From Hymenobacter swuensis DY53 (lineage in GTDB: Bacteria > Bacteroidota > Bacteroidia > Cytophagales > Hymenobacteraceae): a DNA stretch of 64,000 nt. The stretch covers positions 3,742,501-3,806,500 of the forward strand of contig NZ_CP007145.1 in NCBI RefSeq assembly GCF_000576555.1, in the 5' to 3' direction. Each line of letters opens with the position of its first letter. Positions within the stretch are counted from its first letter, which is position 1. Position numbers and translations under genes: made by a program. Below are positions 33,273-42,293 of this stretch, one piece after another. The notes below the pieces were generated by a model. It was not told where the DNA came from. It was given only the letters and a program-made list of their open reading frames with translations, and ran no database searches.

Positions 33273-34151
33273 CTATAACCCAATCCACTGCCGGGCAGCC
33301 AGCACATAAAACGGCGGCCGGTTTTCATGCGGTGCTCCACCGCCTGACTCGGCAATGTACAGCCGGCCGCCGCCCCAACTACCTAACCCACCCGGCATGG
33401 GATTATTACTACGGTTGCCTTGATTGAACATGAGTACGCTGTTCTGCAGAGGCGTGAACGGAGCCACGTTGATGTCGTGGCTGTGAGGGGCATTCTGGTC
33501 AGCGGTGAGAGAAACCTTATCAGCACCGCCGGTTTTTCCGGGGGCAGCATAGTCGGTCTGGGCCGGGTCGAAGCCAGCCACGAAACGGCCCCGCAAGTCG
33601 GCCGTGCCGTTCTGTCCGTTGCACAGAGCCCACCCGCGCGTTGTCAGGTCAGCGTAGCCCTTGCCAGTGCTGTCGTACTGGCTGGTACTGATATTGGCCA
33701 GCCACTGCACCTCGCCCATTGTGCGGGTGCGCGACTCCAGCCACTTGGTATACGTCAGCTCCGGGCCAGAAACGAAAACGATTTTCGGCACTTGGTTGGC
33801 CGCGTCGTAAGCCTGCGTTTCGACCAGGCGCGCTACCATGCAGTTCTTGGTGCCGCCGGTCTGGTACGTCCGTGGGTCAGATTCCTCCAGTGTCCCGGCC
33901 ACCAGCTCAGCCGGCAGTGCCACGTCGGCCACGCCAGCGTAATCGATGATTTCCCCGGCCAGCCAGATATAGCCCGGGCCAATGCTGCCCCGGCCGCCAC
34001 CGGGCTGCACACTCACCTGGCACCCGCTGAGCACCAAGGGCGGCGCGTCCTGCAAATGGGCGTAGGCGGCGGCGAAGGTTTCGCGCTGGAGGGTTTCCAG
34101 GTCGTCGTTGGCCAGGGGCCGGCCGTCGATGTCAAAAAGGAGGCGTTGCAT
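33273..34151 (-). CDS. Tail fibre protein with tail-collar domain
   Basis: A 292-residue fibre component. The C-terminal part has TTRGWALCNGQNGTADLRGR and later DQNAPHSHDINVAPF, then RPPFYVLAARQW at the end; the pattern 'GWalCdG..gtpDLrgrF' and the 'HsH' motif are those of phage tail-collar domains. The N-terminus (MQRLLFDIDGRPLANDDLET) likely attaches to the baseplate. The protein probably binds the cell surface together with the large fibre encoded at 36951-40124. It is the last gene of the leftward late block, directly after 34152. Confidence 0.8.
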   Translation of the reverse strand: MQRLLFDIDGRPLANDDLETLQRETFAAAYAHLQDAPPLVLSGCQVSVQPGGGRGSIGPGYIWLAGEIIDYAGVADVALPAELVAGTLEESDPRTYQTGGTKNCMVARLVETQAYDAANQVPKIVFVSGPELTYTKWLESRTRTMGEVQWLANISTSQYDSTGKGYADLTTRGWALCNGQNGTADLRGRFVAGFDPAQTDYAAPGKTGGADKVSLTADQNAPHSHDINVAPFTPLQNSVLMFNQGNRSNNPMPGGLGSWGGGRLYIAESGGGAPHENRPPFYVLAARQWIGL

Positions 34152-34661
34152 TTATTGGGGAGCTGAAATGTAGAGGATCTGGTAATTCGTCATGGCCCGC
34201 TTGAGCCGGCGGATCATGGTGTGCAGAGCCACCGCCCGCCCGGCTAGGCCTGGCGCGTACACGATGAAATCTATCTGGGTATTGAATTCGATTTGGCGGT
34301 ACACGTAGAGCGGCACGTAGTCGGGCTCCTGGGTGAAATAGGCCGTGGGCATGGGCTGCTGCTCCCGTACAAAATTGAGGTAGAGCGGGGTGATTTCGCC
34401 CACGGCATTCACAATCCGGATGCGGCGGAATGCCGGGTCAAACGTGTCGTTCAACGCCTTTTCGAGCAAAATGGTCTGCCCGTTGTAGTTGAGCTGGCGC
34501 AGCACGTCGGCCCGGTAGGTCAGCAACTGCTCGTAGAGTGACGCCACCGGATTGGTGAGGGCCTCCAACCAAGCCAGCTGCCGGGGCCGGCGCAGCAGGG
34601 CCGGTACCAGGTCACGCACCAGCGCCGGCCACTCAATGCGAAAGCGGTTATCCGTTGGCAT
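34152..34661 (-). CDS. Baseplate / tail protein (Mu gp48-like position)
   Basis: About 169 residues; the start MPTDNRFRIEWPALVRDLVP at 34661 overlaps the upstream gene by 14 bases. In Mu-like phages a gp48/tail protein I gene lies between baseplate J and the fibre, which is its place here. Sequence identity to Mu is not obvious. It likely links the baseplate wedge to tail fibres. No catalytic motif or signal peptide is present. Confidence 0.6.
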   Translation of the reverse strand: MPTDNRFRIEWPALVRDLVPALLRRPRQLAWLEALTNPVASLYEQLLTYRADVLRQLNYNGQTILLEKALNDTFDPAFRRIRIVNAVGEITPLYLNFVREQQPMPTAYFTQEPDYVPLYVYRQIEFNTQIDFIVYAPGLAGRAVALHTMIRRLKRAMTNYQILYISAPQ

Positions 34662-35472
34662 ACGGCAGGAAAGTAAGCGTGTCCGTAAAGCTCTGGCCGG
34701 GCAAATCCTCCTCGACGATATAGCCGGCGGCCGTCTCGTACACCCGGGCAAACACGACCGGGGCCACCTGGCCCACGCGGGCCGCCACCCGGCTCAGCAG
34801 CACGTCGCGTACCCCCGGTACGGCTTGGATAGCATCCTGCAGCTTGGCCACGAATACCTGGCCGTCGAACTCCAGCTGGCCCAGGTAGCCGAGCAGCGCC
34901 GTGCGCACGGCAGTCTGCACGCTGGCCACGTCGAGCAGGGCGTCGTAGTACACCTCCCCCATGAGCTGGAGCCGGTCGGCTTCGCGGCTCACTACTTCCA
35001 GGCGGGTGCCGGCGAAGCGGATCCGGTCGAAGTAGCCGCGCAGCTGCACCAGCTCGGCGTTGCTGAGCGCAGCCAGCGTGCCGGCGGTGGCCCCGTCCTT
35101 GGCGACTTTGATAAAGAGCCGGCCAGTCTGGGCGTTTTCCTTGGCCGTGGCACGGGTGACCAGCTTCGCGCCGGTAGCGGTGGCCGGGTAGCTTACCACG
35201 TTGTCAATCACCTGCAGGGTGTCGCCAGCCTGCCAGAGCAGGGCCTTGTCGGCGTACCAGTTGGGCGTGCCCACCGGGGCCCGGGCGACAAGGGTATCGA
35301 CATCGAGGCGGAACCGGTCCCAGAAGGTTTCGAGCGTCCAGCCAGCGGTGGCTGCTACGTAGGCCCACAGCCGGCTCAGGCCGGTGCTGCTGTTGCTCAG
35401 GCCGGCCAGCTCGGCACGGGTGGCGGCATCGGCCTGAATAGCCTGGAAAATTTCTTCGATTGTACGGGCCAT
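34648..35472 (-). CDS. Baseplate J-like protein
   Basis: A 274-residue wedge protein. It begins MARTIEEIFQAIQADAATRA, and the segment LAALSNAELVQLRGYFDRIR matches the baseplate J pattern. The length fits the short Bacteroidota type. In contractile tails this protein forms the wedge that links sheath contraction to fibres. A terminator (35533-35562) and an acyltransferase cargo gene lie upstream, interrupting the late operon. Confidence 0.75.
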   Translation of the reverse strand: MARTIEEIFQAIQADAATRAELAGLSNSSTGLSRLWAYVAATAGWTLETFWDRFRLDVDTLVARAPVGTPNWYADKALLWQAGDTLQVIDNVVSYPATATGAKLVTRATAKENAQTGRLFIKVAKDGATAGTLAALSNAELVQLRGYFDRIRFAGTRLEVVSREADRLQLMGEVYYDALLDVASVQTAVRTALLGYLGQLEFDGQVFVAKLQDAIQAVPGVRDVLLSRVAARVGQVAPVVFARVYETAAGYIVEEDLPGQSFTDTLTFLPYANG

Positions 35473-35532
35473 AGCGAGAGGTTTATCGAAAATTCCGACC
35501 TCTCCCGCGCGTACCCTAGGGATGGATACTTA

Positions 35533-35562
35533 AAAAAAGCCCCACCGGGTAGGGCGGGGCCG
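35533..35562. terminator. Hairpin upstream of the acyltransferase cargo gene
   Basis: GCCCCACC pairs with GGGCGGGGC around GGGTA; on the minus strand the stem is followed by TTTTTTT, so it would stop leftward tail-gene transcription unless read through. Confidence 0.7.
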
Positions 35563-35578
35563 ATATATTTGTCTGCCC

Positions 35579-36700
35579 ATGATTCTACCCTCCATACTTC
35601 GCCTGCCCGAAAGCGGTAACCGTGTCTTCGGCTTGGATGCGTTGCGCGCATTTGCTATTTGCTCAGTTGTCCTAGCCCACGGCGCAAGCTGGGTTTCGCC
35701 TAACTTTACTTTCTTCCACCGATACATTACGCGTTTCGATGGCGTTACCATTTTTTTCGTTTTATCAGGCTTCCTGATCGGAGGAATCCTGATAAAAACG
35801 ATGGAGAGCAAAGCAGCCAGTTTCCGCACCCTGTGGGACTTCTGGCTACGCCGCTGGATCAGGACGGTACCGCCCTACTACCTGGCACTGCTTATTGCCA
35901 TTCCGCTGGAAATCCGCTTTGATATTTTCCCGATTCAGAACTACCCAGCCTATTTCGTTTTTCTGCAGAATTTCAATTGGGTACACCCGCTTAATTATCG
36001 GGAAGCCTGGTCACTGGCCGTGGAGGAGTGGTTTTACCTGTTGTCGGCCCCGGCCGTTATTGGTCTCTGTGCGGTGCGGCTTTCGCCCAAATCGGCCGTT
36101 GTCGTTACGGCTATTACGATGCTGGTAGCCACTACGCTGTATCGGTACAACTACTACGCGCATTTCCACCCCGACACTATGCTAGAGTGGGAGGAACATT
36201 TTCGTAAAATCGTTTTGCTACGGTTGGATTCGCTGATGTACGGCGTGCTGGCTGCGTGGTGGGCCTATTATTACCCAGTAAGCTGGCCGAAGGCGCGGAT
36301 AGCAAAATTCGTGTTAGGCGTCGTAGTAGTGTATCTACTTAGCGGGCCGGCTTCCACTGCAGATCTTAACCTGTTTTACTGTGTCTTCTACTTCGGTTGC
36401 TACCCGCTGGCCGTCGCCCTGGTGCTTCCCCTGCTCAGCACATGGAAAAGCTACACAGGGGTGGTAGCGAATGTCACGACGCACATCAGTTTGATTTCCT
36501 ACTCGATGTACTTGCTGCATAGTTCGCTGATCCATAATCAGCTGGTTATTCCATTTGTGCAATCTTTGTCGCTGCCCGGCTCTGTGAAGGCCATTTTAGG
36601 CATGGGCCTGCTTTGGAGCCTGACGCTGTTGCTGGCCACGCTGATGTACAAATACTTCGAAGTGCCCGTGATGAACTTGCGCAAACGGCTGAATTCGTAA
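35579..36700 (+). CDS. Acyltransferase 3 family membrane protein (lysogenic conversion candidate)
   Basis: A 373-residue multi-pass protein of the OafA-type acyltransferase family. The motif FGLDALRAFAICSVVLAHG contains the His/Arg region that starts the first helix; FFVLSGFLIGGILI and WSLAVEEWFYLL are further family signatures. These enzymes add acetyl or other acyl groups to surface polysaccharides. The gene sits on the plus strand inside a minus-strand tail operon and has its own flanking hairpins, the layout of a phage moron. It probably alters the lysogen surface and thereby limits infection by related phages. Confidence 0.9.
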   Translation: MILPSILRLPESGNRVFGLDALRAFAICSVVLAHGASWVSPNFTFFHRYITRFDGVTIFFVLSGFLIGGILIKTMESKAASFRTLWDFWLRRWIRTVPPYYLALLIAIPLEIRFDIFPIQNYPAYFVFLQNFNWVHPLNYREAWSLAVEEWFYLLSAPAVIGLCAVRLSPKSAVVVTAITMLVATTLYRYNYYAHFHPDTMLEWEEHFRKIVLLRLDSLMYGVLAAWWAYYYPVSWPKARIAKFVLGVVVVYLLSGPASTADLNLFYCVFYFGCYPLAVALVLPLLSTWKSYTGVVANVTTHISLISYSMYLLHSSLIHNQLVIPFVQSLSLPGSVKAILGMGLLWSLTLLLATLMYKYFEVPVMNLRKRLNS

Positions 36701-36738
36701 CTGTTGCCTATTTTCCCGCTGGTAAATCTCGACACATT

Positions 36739-36915
36739 ATGCCCATACGCTCCAGAATTATCTTCCTGCTGGCTGTTCTCGGCTTGATTGCTGCCCTCAC
36801 GTATTTCGTGAAGACGGCTCCACAGACAACGAATCCGCAGACGCGTTCTACTTTTCCGCCTGAGTCGCTGAGCCAGCCAAAGGCAGTACCTGGTAACGAA
36901 AAAGCCCCGACGTAA
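36739..36915 (+). CDS. Small membrane-anchored protein
   Basis: A 58-residue protein: MPIRSRIIFLLAVLGLIAAL and one transmembrane helix, then a soluble Pro/Ser/Thr-rich tail (TTNPQTRSTFPPESLSQPKA). It lies 38 bp after the acyltransferase gene on the same strand and ends at a hairpin, so it is likely part of that cargo unit. Its function is unknown. Confidence 0.5.
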   Translation: MPIRSRIIFLLAVLGLIAALTYFVKTAPQTTNPQTRSTFPPESLSQPKAVPGNEKAPT

Positions 36916-36926
36916 GCCGGGGCTTT
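36901..36926. terminator. Hairpin at the end of the acyltransferase cargo unit
   Basis: AAAGCCCCG (36901-36909) pairs with CGGGGCTTT (36918-36926). On the minus strand it is followed by TTTTTCG; it can act in both directions. Confidence 0.65.
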
Positions 36927-36950
36927 ATTGTTGTTGTGTAGTAGGCCAGA

Positions 36951-39900
36951 CTAATCTGCAATAGCAGCCGCAAACTCTGCATCCGTAAGCCCCTTGTTGT
37001 AAAACGCCAGACGCTTTAAGGTGCCGGCCATTGGTACGCTGAAATCGGTGCTTGCGAATACCGAAAGCGGTAAATCACCAAACGTTACAGGCGCGCCTGT
37101 CCACGGTATTTTTGTGGCGTTGGTACCATTTATATGCATTCTTGCAGCACCTACATTATCCAAATCCAACTCGAAGCGACCTTTCAGCACTCCACCAGTA
37201 AAGGCTCCCGAGAATCCGAAATGCGTAGATACCATATCCGCGCCAGCTACCGTACGCATGAAAATAAAAATCTGGTTGCTCGGCTTTTCCCAATACATGG
37301 TGAAGGCTCCAAGTGCTCCAGCATCCTGATCAAACACACGCTGGTAGTCGCTACCGTTGTCGGTAAGGCTGCCATTGAATACAATGGTCAGCTTACGCAA
37401 CGTGGCCAGCGCCAGCGCGGCGCTGGTGGTGTAAGCCGACGCACTGTTGACCGTGGCCACGCCTCCAGTGAAGGTGGCACGCTTGGCAACATCAGCCTGC
37501 ACCAGCGAGGCACTGCTCACAGTTGAGGTCCAAGAAGAGGCATCTTCCGCCACGTTTACCGCCGACCGGAAATCGTGTACCCGGCCTGTATCGGTCCCTG
37601 GGTCAGTAGTGCCGCTGGTAGGCACAAAGCCGGAGGTGTACACACGGAAGGACTTACCGTCCACCGCATCTACGCCCGGCCACAAAGCGCCAGAGAAAGT
37701 ACCTGGGTAGGTGGCAACGGGGTGCCAGGTTGCCTCTCCGTCTTGGCTTTCTTCGACTAGTACCACCATGCCCGGGGTGCGGCGGAAGCGGTAGACCCAG
37801 CCGATTTCGATAGAGTAGTTGGTGCCGCCGGTATCAGAGCCACCATAAGCCCTGAGAGAGCCGATGTCGATGTTGTTAACCTGCATAGCATACTTCGACA
37901 CGTCCCACGGTGTTACCGCGTTGGTCGTGTTAAGCAGCAGCATACAGCCCGCCGAGGCTTTACCAGTGTATTTAAAGCTGATCCAACCGGCAGTGTTGGC
38001 TGGCAGATACTTGTTGCCCGTGCCGACGTTGACTGTGTAGCCGCCGCCGCCGCCTGTGGCCGTGATGTACTCGCCGTTCATCGCGAGCCCGCCGGTTACA
38101 GTGGCCAAGCCCATAGTGCCACCGGGCGCAGCAGGCAGTGCGTTGGTGGTTTTCTGCAGGGCCAGCCAGAAGTCTACGCCGTGCTGCACCTGGCCTCTAC
38201 CATCCATGTGCACCTTTTCGCCTGGGTCGAGGCCTGTCGTGTAGGAGTTTGGGTAGTAGGTGTAGTCCGCTGTATCCACGTAGCGGGCATTCGTATTGGC
38301 GGTGATGTACTGCTCTTGCCCGGGGCGTACACTGGTCGCGTAATTGCTGCCGGTATTCTGCTTCAGGTTCAGGAGCGTAATTACGTTCTTAGTGGTGGAA
38401 AGCATCTTGCCTTCGCTCACGTAACCCGTGAATAATTGGGTGAGGAAACCCGCGTATTCGTTGGCGGAAACGGAGTCAAAATTTCCTTCTCCCTGCACGA
38501 ATGAATTTCCGAGTCTGGTAATAGTACGCCCGGAAAGAGCAGCCATTGCAGCATTCCAGCGCGTATTTAGCTGAGGGCGGTGTATACCGTCTGTCTGCCA
38601 TTCCTGAATGCGCGTGCCCCCGATAGCGTATTTGAAGAAGTGGAACACCTGCCCCGGATATACCCGGTCTAGGTAGTTGGCCAAGCCGGCTTCCATACCG
38701 AACCCGATGTTCGCCTCATCATCAATGGTAGCCGTGTCGCCGTTGTTATTGCCACCAACTGACGCACCGCCGATTTTCAGCGGCTGCCAGGCCCCGGCCG
38801 AATGATTCCAGATTAGGAAGTTAGTGAAGGTCCGGCGCAAGTTCAGCGAGGCCAAGTACGGGTCGTTGGTCAGCTCAATCACCCGCGCCGCGCCGCTGCC
38901 GTTGCTCTGGCTGCCGAGCATGGTGATAAGATTCACCGGGGCCGGTGCGCTACTAGCCACAATAGCAGGGCTGCCAGCGGGCGTGCCTGCCTGATTGGTG
39001 CTGCTGGCCTTCACGCGGCCCTGCCACTCGCCTGCGTTGTGAGCGGCGTTGTCAGTGAGCAGGCCGGCTGTGTAGTCCTGGTAAACACCACTGCCCTGCT
39101 TATACTCCAGCGTAGCCGATTCGTAGCCCGTCGGCGCTGCCAGCGACAGGACGCGGGTCTGGCTGTTGAAGCTCCAAGTGGGTGCGGTCGGAGTGGGCAA
39201 TGTGGCGGCCGTCACCGCCACTTGACGCGAAGGTGAAATCTTCACTGCCCCGGCCGCGTCGGTCACGGTAGTGGTAATGTCGAATGTGCCGGCGGCCTGC
39301 GGTGTCCAGCTACCTGAAGCAGAGCTACCCAGGTTGATGACGCCACCCGTGGCCGTATTGGTGGCCTGGGTCAAATAGGTATAGGGAGCCGTGCCACCGG
39401 AAGCGGTGGCCGTGAACGTCACGGCCGTGCCCGTCGTAACCGAAGACGTCGAGAGGGTGAGGCCGGCCGTCAGGGTCGAGGGCACCGGTGTCACGGTAGC
39501 CGTACCCGACGAGAATTGCAGCCGCCACGCCCCACCAATGAAGGCATACCGGTCGTAGGAAGAGGCGCTTTTGGTATGGTACCACTGGTCGCCTTCCTGG
39601 TAGCCAGTATTATCCGACGTGCCCGGCGCGTAGGTCTTATCCCGGATGATGTTGCCGTCGGCCCCGTCGGTACCATCTTCTCCATCGGCTCCTCTCTGAG
39701 CAACCAGAAACGTGGCCACTGTGCCGACGTTCCCAGCCTCCAGCCACTGCTGATAGGTAGACTTGCCGGGTGGACCGGGCACCGTACTGGCGGCCCCTGG
39801 TAGTCCGCGCGGGCCTGCCACTGTGCTGGCGGCCCCCTTGATATTCCCACGCGGCTCCCACACCCCGGCCACCTTCTTATACAGGTCACCGGTGGTGCCG

Positions 39901-40124
39901 TTTAGCCAGGCGTCCTCATCCTCCCCATCGGCCGGCCCGGGGGCCCGCGTCTCCAGGCGGAACGAAGCCCCGCCCACTACGCTCTGGAACGCCCGCAGCC
40001 CATCTGCCACGATGCCGAACAAGGCCAGCAGCTCGGGCCCGTCGAGGCGGGCCGCACCGGTAGTAGGGGCGGTCGGGATGACAGCAGCGGCCTGCTGTTC
40101 TAATAAACCGGCGTAATCAGGCAT
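36951..40124 (-). CDS. Large tail fibre with collagen-like repeats and SGNH esterase domain
   Basis: A 1057-residue fibre. The N-terminus (MPDYAGLLEQQAAAVIPTAP) should dock to the baseplate. Residues 90-160 have Gly-X-Y, collagen-like repeats (GPRGLPGAASTVPGPPGKST). A beta-sandwich domain follows (TATASGGTAPYTYLTQAT). Near residues 390-670 a sialate O-acetylesterase-like SGNH domain shows LGSQSNGSG (nucleophile Ser), VQGEGNFD and VHMDGRGQVQHG, the three blocks of that fold. The C-terminus looks like a lectin fold. It probably removes acetyl groups from the host surface glycan during adsorption. Confidence 0.75.
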   Translation of the reverse strand: MPDYAGLLEQQAAAVIPTAPTTGAARLDGPELLALFGIVADGLRAFQSVVGGASFRLETRAPGPADGEDEDAWLNGTTGDLYKKVAGVWEPRGNIKGAASTVAGPRGLPGAASTVPGPPGKSTYQQWLEAGNVGTVATFLVAQRGADGEDGTDGADGNIIRDKTYAPGTSDNTGYQEGDQWYHTKSASSYDRYAFIGGAWRLQFSSGTATVTPVPSTLTAGLTLSTSSVTTGTAVTFTATASGGTAPYTYLTQATNTATGGVINLGSSASGSWTPQAAGTFDITTTVTDAAGAVKISPSRQVAVTAATLPTPTAPTWSFNSQTRVLSLAAPTGYESATLEYKQGSGVYQDYTAGLLTDNAAHNAGEWQGRVKASSTNQAGTPAGSPAIVASSAPAPVNLITMLGSQSNGSGAARVIELTNDPYLASLNLRRTFTNFLIWNHSAGAWQPLKIGGASVGGNNNGDTATIDDEANIGFGMEAGLANYLDRVYPGQVFHFFKYAIGGTRIQEWQTDGIHRPQLNTRWNAAMAALSGRTITRLGNSFVQGEGNFDSVSANEYAGFLTQLFTGYVSEGKMLSTTKNVITLLNLKQNTGSNYATSVRPGQEQYITANTNARYVDTADYTYYPNSYTTGLDPGEKVHMDGRGQVQHGVDFWLALQKTTNALPAAPGGTMGLATVTGGLAMNGEYITATGGGGGYTVNVGTGNKYLPANTAGWISFKYTGKASAGCMLLLNTTNAVTPWDVSKYAMQVNNIDIGSLRAYGGSDTGGTNYSIEIGWVYRFRRTPGMVVLVEESQDGEATWHPVATYPGTFSGALWPGVDAVDGKSFRVYTSGFVPTSGTTDPGTDTGRVHDFRSAVNVAEDASSWTSTVSSASLVQADVAKRATFTGGVATVNSASAYTTSAALALATLRKLTIVFNGSLTDNGSDYQRVFDQDAGALGAFTMYWEKPSNQIFIFMRTVAGADMVSTHFGFSGAFTGGVLKGRFELDLDNVGAARMHINGTNATKIPWTGAPVTFGDLPLSVFASTDFSVPMAGTLKRLAFYNKGLTDAEFAAAIAD

Positions 40125-40410
40125 GATACTGGGCGTTCAGATAGGTAGGATTGAAAAAAGAGGGTTCTGGCTCAGGCTCTGGAGCCCGCGTGGCCACTGT
40201 GCCGCCGGTGTTGATGCGCCGGCCAGCCAGGTAGCTTACCACCTCGGGCCGGCCCAGCACCGAGGCGGGTACCACCAGCTGCTGGCCCGGGGCCAGGGCG
40301 TCGGTCACGGCCAGGCCGTTGGCGTCGGCCAGCTCGAACAGGGCCGCCGTGCTACCCAGCTCCTGCAGGCAGACATCGAGCAGGCTTTGGCCGGAGGAGA
40401 CGAGAATCAT
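40117..40410 (-). CDS. LysM-like tail protein (gpX type)
   Basis: A 97-residue protein with one LysM-like motif (GQSLLDVCLQELGSTAALFE, then ANGLAVTDALAPGQQLVVP). Phage gpX/LysM proteins sit at the tail tip near the baseplate hub and bind peptidoglycan. The proline/glutamate stretch (APEPEPEPSFF) links to a short C-terminus. It overlaps the fibre start by 8 bases and the preceding gene by 4, a tightly packed operon. Confidence 0.7.
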   Translation of the reverse strand: MILVSSGQSLLDVCLQELGSTAALFELADANGLAVTDALAPGQQLVVPASVLGRPEVVSYLAGRRINTGGTVATRAPEPEPEPSFFNPTYLNAQYHA

Positions 40411-40712
40411 AAGCGTTCGGCGTTAATGACGGCGGCACTCAGGTCCGCCAGGTCAAGTTCTATAATGGCGTAGCCGTCGCGCTGCAATTGGATACTTAGA
40501 TTCCGCGTCAGCTCAGCGGCTTGCCCCGGGCCGTAGGGGCTCGACAGGTAGCGGGCCAGGCCTACGCCGACGAGCGGATCCTGGCGCCATTCGCCCTGGG
40601 TGGTTTGCAGCAGCAGCCCGATGTGCTGCTGGTCGCTCTCGCCCATCACCAGGTCGCCGTTCTCGATGGCCAGGTCGTAGGCGTCGTCGAGCAGGAAGTC
40701 GGTGGCCGTCAT
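40407..40712 (-). CDS. Baseplate wedge protein, gp25/W-like
   Basis: A 101-residue protein. The segment TTQGEWRQDPLVGVGLARYL (start TTQGEW) is the core of the gp25-like wedge family (GPW_gp25), where the 'GVGL..yL' motif is conserved. It should start sheath assembly and join the baseplate to the sheath. It overlaps neighbours by 4 bases on each side. Confidence 0.78.
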   Translation of the reverse strand: MTATDFLLDDAYDLAIENGDLVMGESDQQHIGLLLQTTQGEWRQDPLVGVGLARYLSSPYGPGQAAELTRNLSIQLQRDGYAIIELDLADLSAAVINAERL

Positions 40713-40903
40713 GCAATGGTGCCGGTTTGAGTGGCCGCGGTGCCCGTGGTGGTCACGGTACCGGTGCGGATGTGGGCACTAATGGCCGTGGCCAGGTCCC
40801 GGGCGAAGTCGCGGCGGGCCTGGGCGGGGTTTTCGGTGCGCTCCGACTGCTCTGTGAGTAGGTCGAAAATGTCATCTTCGAGTTTGGGCGTATTCAGGGG
40901 CAT
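40709..40903 (-). CDS. Small phage structural protein, unknown
   Basis: A 64-residue protein (MPLNTPKLEDDIFDLLTEQS start; helical front, Thr-rich tail ISAHIRTGTVTTTGTAATQT). It lies between the gp25-like and spike-like genes with 2-4 base spacing. A similar short protein often occurs at this place in Bacteroidota Mu-like phages, but I do not know its role. Confidence 0.55.
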   Translation of the reverse strand: MPLNTPKLEDDIFDLLTEQSERTENPAQARRDFARDLATAISAHIRTGTVTTTGTAATQTGTIA

Positions 40904-40905
40904 GG

Positions 40906-41328
40906 CTAAGGCAGTAGCAGGTTATCGAATCGGGCTTTGAGAGCCAGCAGGGCCGGCGCGTTGATGGGCGGGCCGCTGGGACCGGCCGGCGTGGTGACGG
41001 TGAGCTTCACCAGCTCGTCGAGTAAGTCGCGCTGCAGCGTGAGCAGGCTCTCCTGCTCGGTGGTGAAGCGGAAGTGCGTCACCTTATCGGCCGAAATCAG
41101 GAACGTATCGACGAGCCGGTTTTCCACCAGCCCAATGAGCACCTGGGCTCCCACGGCCGGGTAAATGCCGTTGAGCAGGGCCACGTCGAATACCTCCGCG
41201 TCGTCGCTGTCGGGCTGCACGTCGCACGTGTCCTCATCGGGCCGCACGGCCGTTACCACGCCACCGATGACCGATACCGGAATCTGGCCATTCATCAGCC
41301 GCTCCAGGGATTCTTTGATACCGCTCAT
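40906..41328 (-). CDS. Baseplate spike-like protein (Mu gp45 position)
   Basis: A 140-residue protein. It has PVSVIGGVVTAVRPDEDTCD at the front, a beta strand pattern typical of an OB-fold at the base of spike proteins, and ends LLALKARFDNLLLP. Its place between the hub and gp25-like genes fits gp45/V of Mu and P2. The family match is by position and shape, not by recognised identity. It probably caps the tail tube. Confidence 0.55.
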   Translation of the reverse strand: MSGIKESLERLMNGQIPVSVIGGVVTAVRPDEDTCDVQPDSDDAEVFDVALLNGIYPAVGAQVLIGLVENRLVDTFLISADKVTHFRFTTEQESLLTLQRDLLDELVKLTVTTPAGPSGPPINAPALLALKARFDNLLLP

Positions 41329-42293
41329 GCTTTCGGGCCTAAGGTGATGACGCGCCGGCTGCCGCCGGTGCCGAATGACTTGCTGACTTTATCCACTGAG
41401 AAAGCCCCTTCCCGCTCCGGGTAGTCCGGATCCTGCACCACCACCACGTCGCCGTGTTCGACGAGCGGCAGCCCGAACGTGGTGAGGCTGCCCCGGTACC
41501 CATCGAAGCGCAGGCGGGCCAATTCCTCCCGCGCCCGGGCTTCCAGCTGGGCCGCCGGCACCCCGGAGAAATTCAGGGTGCGCAGCTCGCCGTCCGGGTC
41601 GCCGAACTCCTTCACCACCCGTTTCTGGCCCTTGCGCGGGCCGGCCACGTGGCTGATGGCCCGCACCTTGATGCGGAAGTCCTGGGCGCGGGCGTAGGTC
41701 AAATCGTTGCTGATGACGTTGCGGCGGAAGGCCAGCACGTGGCGCGGGGCTTTCGCGCGGGCCTTGTAGGGGTCGCCGGCGACGAGCGTGCCCTCCCGGA
41801 AAAAGCAGCGGATGCCGTAGTCCTTGCGCAGGGCCTCCAGCACCTGGGCTCCGGTGGCCTGGTTGATGGTGAACTTGCCCAGTTCGGCCGCGCCCAGCGT
41901 CTGGATCGGAAAGCTCTGCCCGCTCTGGGCCCGCACGTACTCCAGCAAGGTTTGCAGCGACACCGACCGCCAGCTCTTGGTCATGGGCTTGCGCTTGAGC
42001 AGCCACATATCATCCTCGCAGGTGATTTCGGCCGGTGGCCCGGTTTTCACGCCCACCACGTAGCCGCTGAACTCCGTGCGCAGCGCCCCGTCGTAGCCGT
42101 AGCGTACCACCACCCGGTCGCCCACTTTCACCACGTCGGGCAGAAACCCGTCCCGGCCCAGCAGGGCAATGCGACGGGGCAGGCGGATGGCGCACGTGTC
42201 CGTGAGCTGCTGCCAGCTGCTCTCGATGCTGACCTCCGTTACGAAGTCGAGCTTGAGCGGCCCGATCTGAATGGCACATTCCAGCTTCAGCAT
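41325..42293 (-). CDS. Baseplate hub / late control D-like protein
   Basis: A 322-residue protein that resembles the gp44/GPD hub of contractile phages. Landmarks are VGDRVVVRYGYDGALRTEFS, YVVGVKTGPPAEITCEDDMW and, near the end, VDKVSKSFGTGGSRRVITLG. The hub closes the tube below the sheath. It overlaps its neighbours by one and four bases. Confidence 0.72.
   Translation of the reverse strand: MLKLECAIQIGPLKLDFVTEVSIESSWQQLTDTCAIRLPRRIALLGRDGFLPDVVKVGDRVVVRYGYDGALRTEFSGYVVGVKTGPPAEITCEDDMWLLKRKPMTKSWRSVSLQTLLEYVRAQSGQSFPIQTLGAAELGKFTINQATGAQVLEALRKDYGIRCFFREGTLVAGDPYKARAKAPRHVLAFRRNVISNDLTYARAQDFRIKVRAISHVAGPRKGQKRVVKEFGDPDGELRTLNFSGVPAAQLEARAREELARLRFDGYRGSLTTFGLPLVEHGDVVVVQDPDYPEREGAFSVDKVSKSFGTGGSRRVITLGPKA

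Noticed and set aside
34552-35619. 355-codon plus-strand reading frame across the baseplate genes
   Set aside because: Antisense shadow of the baseplate J and gp48-like genes; no start context or domain.
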